This document shows, one piece after another, positions 62,310 through 64,000 of a DNA stretch of 64,000 bases. Position 1 is the stretch's first letter; each line of letters starts with the position of its first letter. The DNA lies in assembly GCF_000210295.1 (NCBI RefSeq), contig NC_026740.1:1867691-1931690 (forward strand), read 5' to 3'. A model generated the notes under the pieces. That model did no database searches and had not been told where the DNA came from. It saw only the letters and a program-made list of their open reading frames with translations. Both the position numbers and the translations under genes were made by a program. This stretch comes from Trypanosoma brucei gambiense DAL972 (Eukaryota > Euglenozoa > Kinetoplastea > Trypanosomatida > Trypanosomatidae).

Positions 62310-63040
62310 GATGCACAAACTCTCTCCTTGCCTTGTTGCCCCTGCTCGTGTTAACTCCCCCTTAGCTCCTCCACTGAAGTCACAGTGGTAACCACCTTAC
62401 GGTAACAACACCAAAACGCTTTTTTTTTTCTTTCGTATTGGTTGAAAAGTTTTTTTTAATTGCCTTTTTCCTCCGGCACTATATATGTATGTGTGTGAGA
62501 GGATGTGCTTACTGAAATTTCACTTAGGGCACATAGAAAGAGAAGGGAAAAACAAGAAATGACAAAACGTCTAAAAAATACGCGATCCACAAAATGCCTG
62601 TTGAGATGCCTCCTAACGCCGCTACGAAAAGTAAAGAACGGGGCGATACATCCTCAAGAAATGATGATTTTCGATAAGTCCCTCCAGTAGAAACAAAAAT
62701 GTGCCATCACATCACCACACCTGAGTCCCCTGTCGGACTCTCTTTTTCTCTTCACCCTGCTGTGACAACAGCCAAGATGAAACTGACACACATCATTCCA
62801 CAAAAAAAAAATGGAGGTGTTTCAGTATTCAACTACATGCGGTGCGAGTACTGGGCGGACCGAAATGCGGCTCCTCCTTCAGGCATAAATTGCCGTAAGC
62901 TACAGACGCATTCTCTCGGGCCTGGGCGCGGCGAACAAACCTACATCATAACGCCAAAGAAATAAAAGGCTCGAATGCAGTTCAGCGCACGCGCCACGGA
63001 CACGGACGCGGACACGTCGGGAGAGTGTAGATTTTCATCT
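62310..63040. other. Spacer between the hydrolase-like and 537-aa genes
   Basis: The 5' UTR of the 537-aa gene with its splice signal lies below 62570. The rest is probably the 3' UTR of the hydrolase-like gene. A plus-strand 88-codon frame at 62699-62965 has no support. Confidence 0.6.
62523..62565 (-). promoter_or_regulatory. Predicted trans-splice acceptor for the 537-aa gene
   Basis: On the minus strand a T/C-rich tract (complement of 62536-62565) is followed by AG at 62523-62524, about 215 bases before the ATG. Confidence 0.4.
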
Positions 63041-64000
63041 TCACGCCTTTGATTTCTTTTTCTCCTTCTTCTTCCGCGGTTCCCCTCCACCCTTACCCGC
63101 AGACTCGGAGCTAACCTGGGCGGTGCTCAACATAAGTTGACCCATCTCATTCGCCGCCTGCTCATACCGTTTTGAGATAAAGCAATCTGGCTCAAAGCGT
63201 CGCATCCACGCACCTAGCACTCCCGCAACCTCCTTTGCCGCACTCTCCTTGAAAAGGTCCTCGTGTCGCTGGCAGCACTTCACCACAGCAGGGCGCCTGT
63301 GGCCGAAAACTTCACTGTGAGCTGCCGCGTCCGACAGCGGGTTAGCAGAGGGAACAATCAACTGCACGGGATGCCGAACACCCAAAAGAGACTTCAGTGG
63401 CACGTACCGGCTTTCGTCACGCACCAAACCCCCTGCGCCGAAAATTCTGTTAGGGTCGAAGAGGTAGTCACGGTACAGGGACTCATCCTCAGCAGCCGGG
63501 CAGGGCAGCGGCCCTTCAAGGGAAGAAAGAAGAGCTTGTTTTGCAAAGGCCAAACCATCTTCCGGAACATTGATGTCCCTCTCTGCCTTGGCAATGTCCT
63601 CCCGCTGCTCCATGTTACGTAGAAACTCACGAGTTACTAATGGGGTATCTAGAGACATTAGCGTCCCAACGCGGTGGGGAAACTCCTGAGATGACGCCAT
63701 TCGCACCGCGACGAGGGCACCATAAGAGTATGTCAAGAAATGCGTCCACCGCACGTCGAGCGCGTCCATTACGGCACATATGCGCTGGCAGGACTGCTCC
63801 AACAAGTCCTTCGACGAATCTGTACACTGGGCATGTAGTGGGATATACACTGCGCCATAGTCCCATGAAAGTTGGGAAAGGATTGATTCGTACTTTCTTG
63901 CCGCCTCCGCAACCCCCGCTTCCCCCTTAGTGGAATGATCAAGAATTATAAGGGGACGGGGGCCCAGGCGCGCTCCATGGTACATTAACATCTGCGGCAG
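63041..64000 (-). CDS. Alpha/beta-hydrolase-like protein (5' end outside the window)
   Basis: The frame is open to the right edge; the last ATG in the window is at 63991 (316 aa), but the first visible strand suggests that the start lies further upstream. Numbering from that Met, PRPLIILDHS is the first core strand, GAVYIPLHA the next, and WTHFLTYSYGALVAVRMAS forms the nucleophile elbow with Ser89 in a T-x-S-x-G version of G-x-S-x-G. RVGTLMSLDTPLV follows as the next strand. PVQLIVPSANPLSD could hold the acid and CCQRHEDLF the histidine. The elbow Gly is replaced by Thr, so activity is uncertain. The tail is Lys-rich (KKKEKKKSKA). The substrate is unknown. The fold assignment is moderately confident from the strand order. 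Confidence 0.75.
   Translation of the reverse strand: MPQMLMYHGARLGPRPLIILDHSTKGEAGVAEAARKYESILSQLSWDYGAVYIPLHAQCTDSSKDLLEQSCQRICAVMDALDVRWTHFLTYSYGALVAVRMASSQEFPHRVGTLMSLDTPLVTREFLRNMEQREDIAKAERDINVPEDGLAFAKQALLSSLEGPLPCPAAEDESLYRDYLFDPNRIFGAGGLVRDESRYVPLKSLLGVRHPVQLIVPSANPLSDAAAHSEVFGHRRPAVVKCCQRHEDLFKESAAKEVAGVLGAWMRRFEPDCFISKRYEQAANEMGQLMLSTAQVSSESAGKGGGEPRKKKEKKKSKA

Overview
The window looks like nuclear DNA of a kinetoplastid, most likely an African trypanosome of the Trypanosoma brucei group. All convincing genes are intronless and lie on the minus strand, as in one polycistronic transcription unit. Several are preceded by a polypyrimidine tract and an AG, the expected signal for spliced-leader trans-splicing. 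Coding DNA is GC-balanced, while the spacers are full of A/T homopolymers and (TA)n, (CA)n and (TG)n microsatellites. No convincing tRNA, rRNA, CRISPR array, mobile element or strand-switch region was seen. The species is inferred from this architecture, not from an exact match.

Transcription runs from high to low coordinates. From the right edge: a partial alpha/beta-hydrolase-like protein (63041-64000); an unknown 537-aa protein; acyl-CoA-binding protein ACBP (57163-57456); a doubtful small ORF with an OB-fold-like start (55288-55671); a kinesin-related protein with a degenerate motor (51639-55043); a 728-aa coiled-coil protein with an N-terminal Cys/His motif; the clamp-loader subunit CTF18 (45064-48045); a 740-aa coiled-coil protein; and a 389-aa protein with an MGC dual-acylation N-terminus (40534-41703).

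The middle is gene-poor, with spacers of 2.7-3.8 kb. It holds a 276-aa low-complexity protein, a 488-aa unknown protein and a MAPKKK-like kinase with a PB1-like domain (26307-27938). Just upstream of the kinase, an acidic GAT-repeat tract and a 258-aa basic ORF appear to belong to the same gene, separated from it by one frameshift.

The left part holds a 3030-aa secretory-pathway membrane protein whose repeated motifs recall the lumenal Ig-like domains of POM152/gp210 pore-membrane nucleoporins (13375-22467), a membrane-anchored J-domain protein (11532-12305), a clear RMC1/Mic1 family protein (7537-10746) and a 1610-aa coiled-coil protein with a tandem Gly-rich repeat (1194-6026).

Neighbouring genes in such a unit usually do not share a pathway, and none is evident here. 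The functional range covers endolysosomal Rab7 regulation (RMC1), DNA replication and cohesion (CTF18), acyl-CoA handling (ACBP), signalling (kinase) and the cytoskeleton (kinesin-like and coiled-coil proteins). The best leads are the possible pore-membrane nucleoporin and the split kinase gene.
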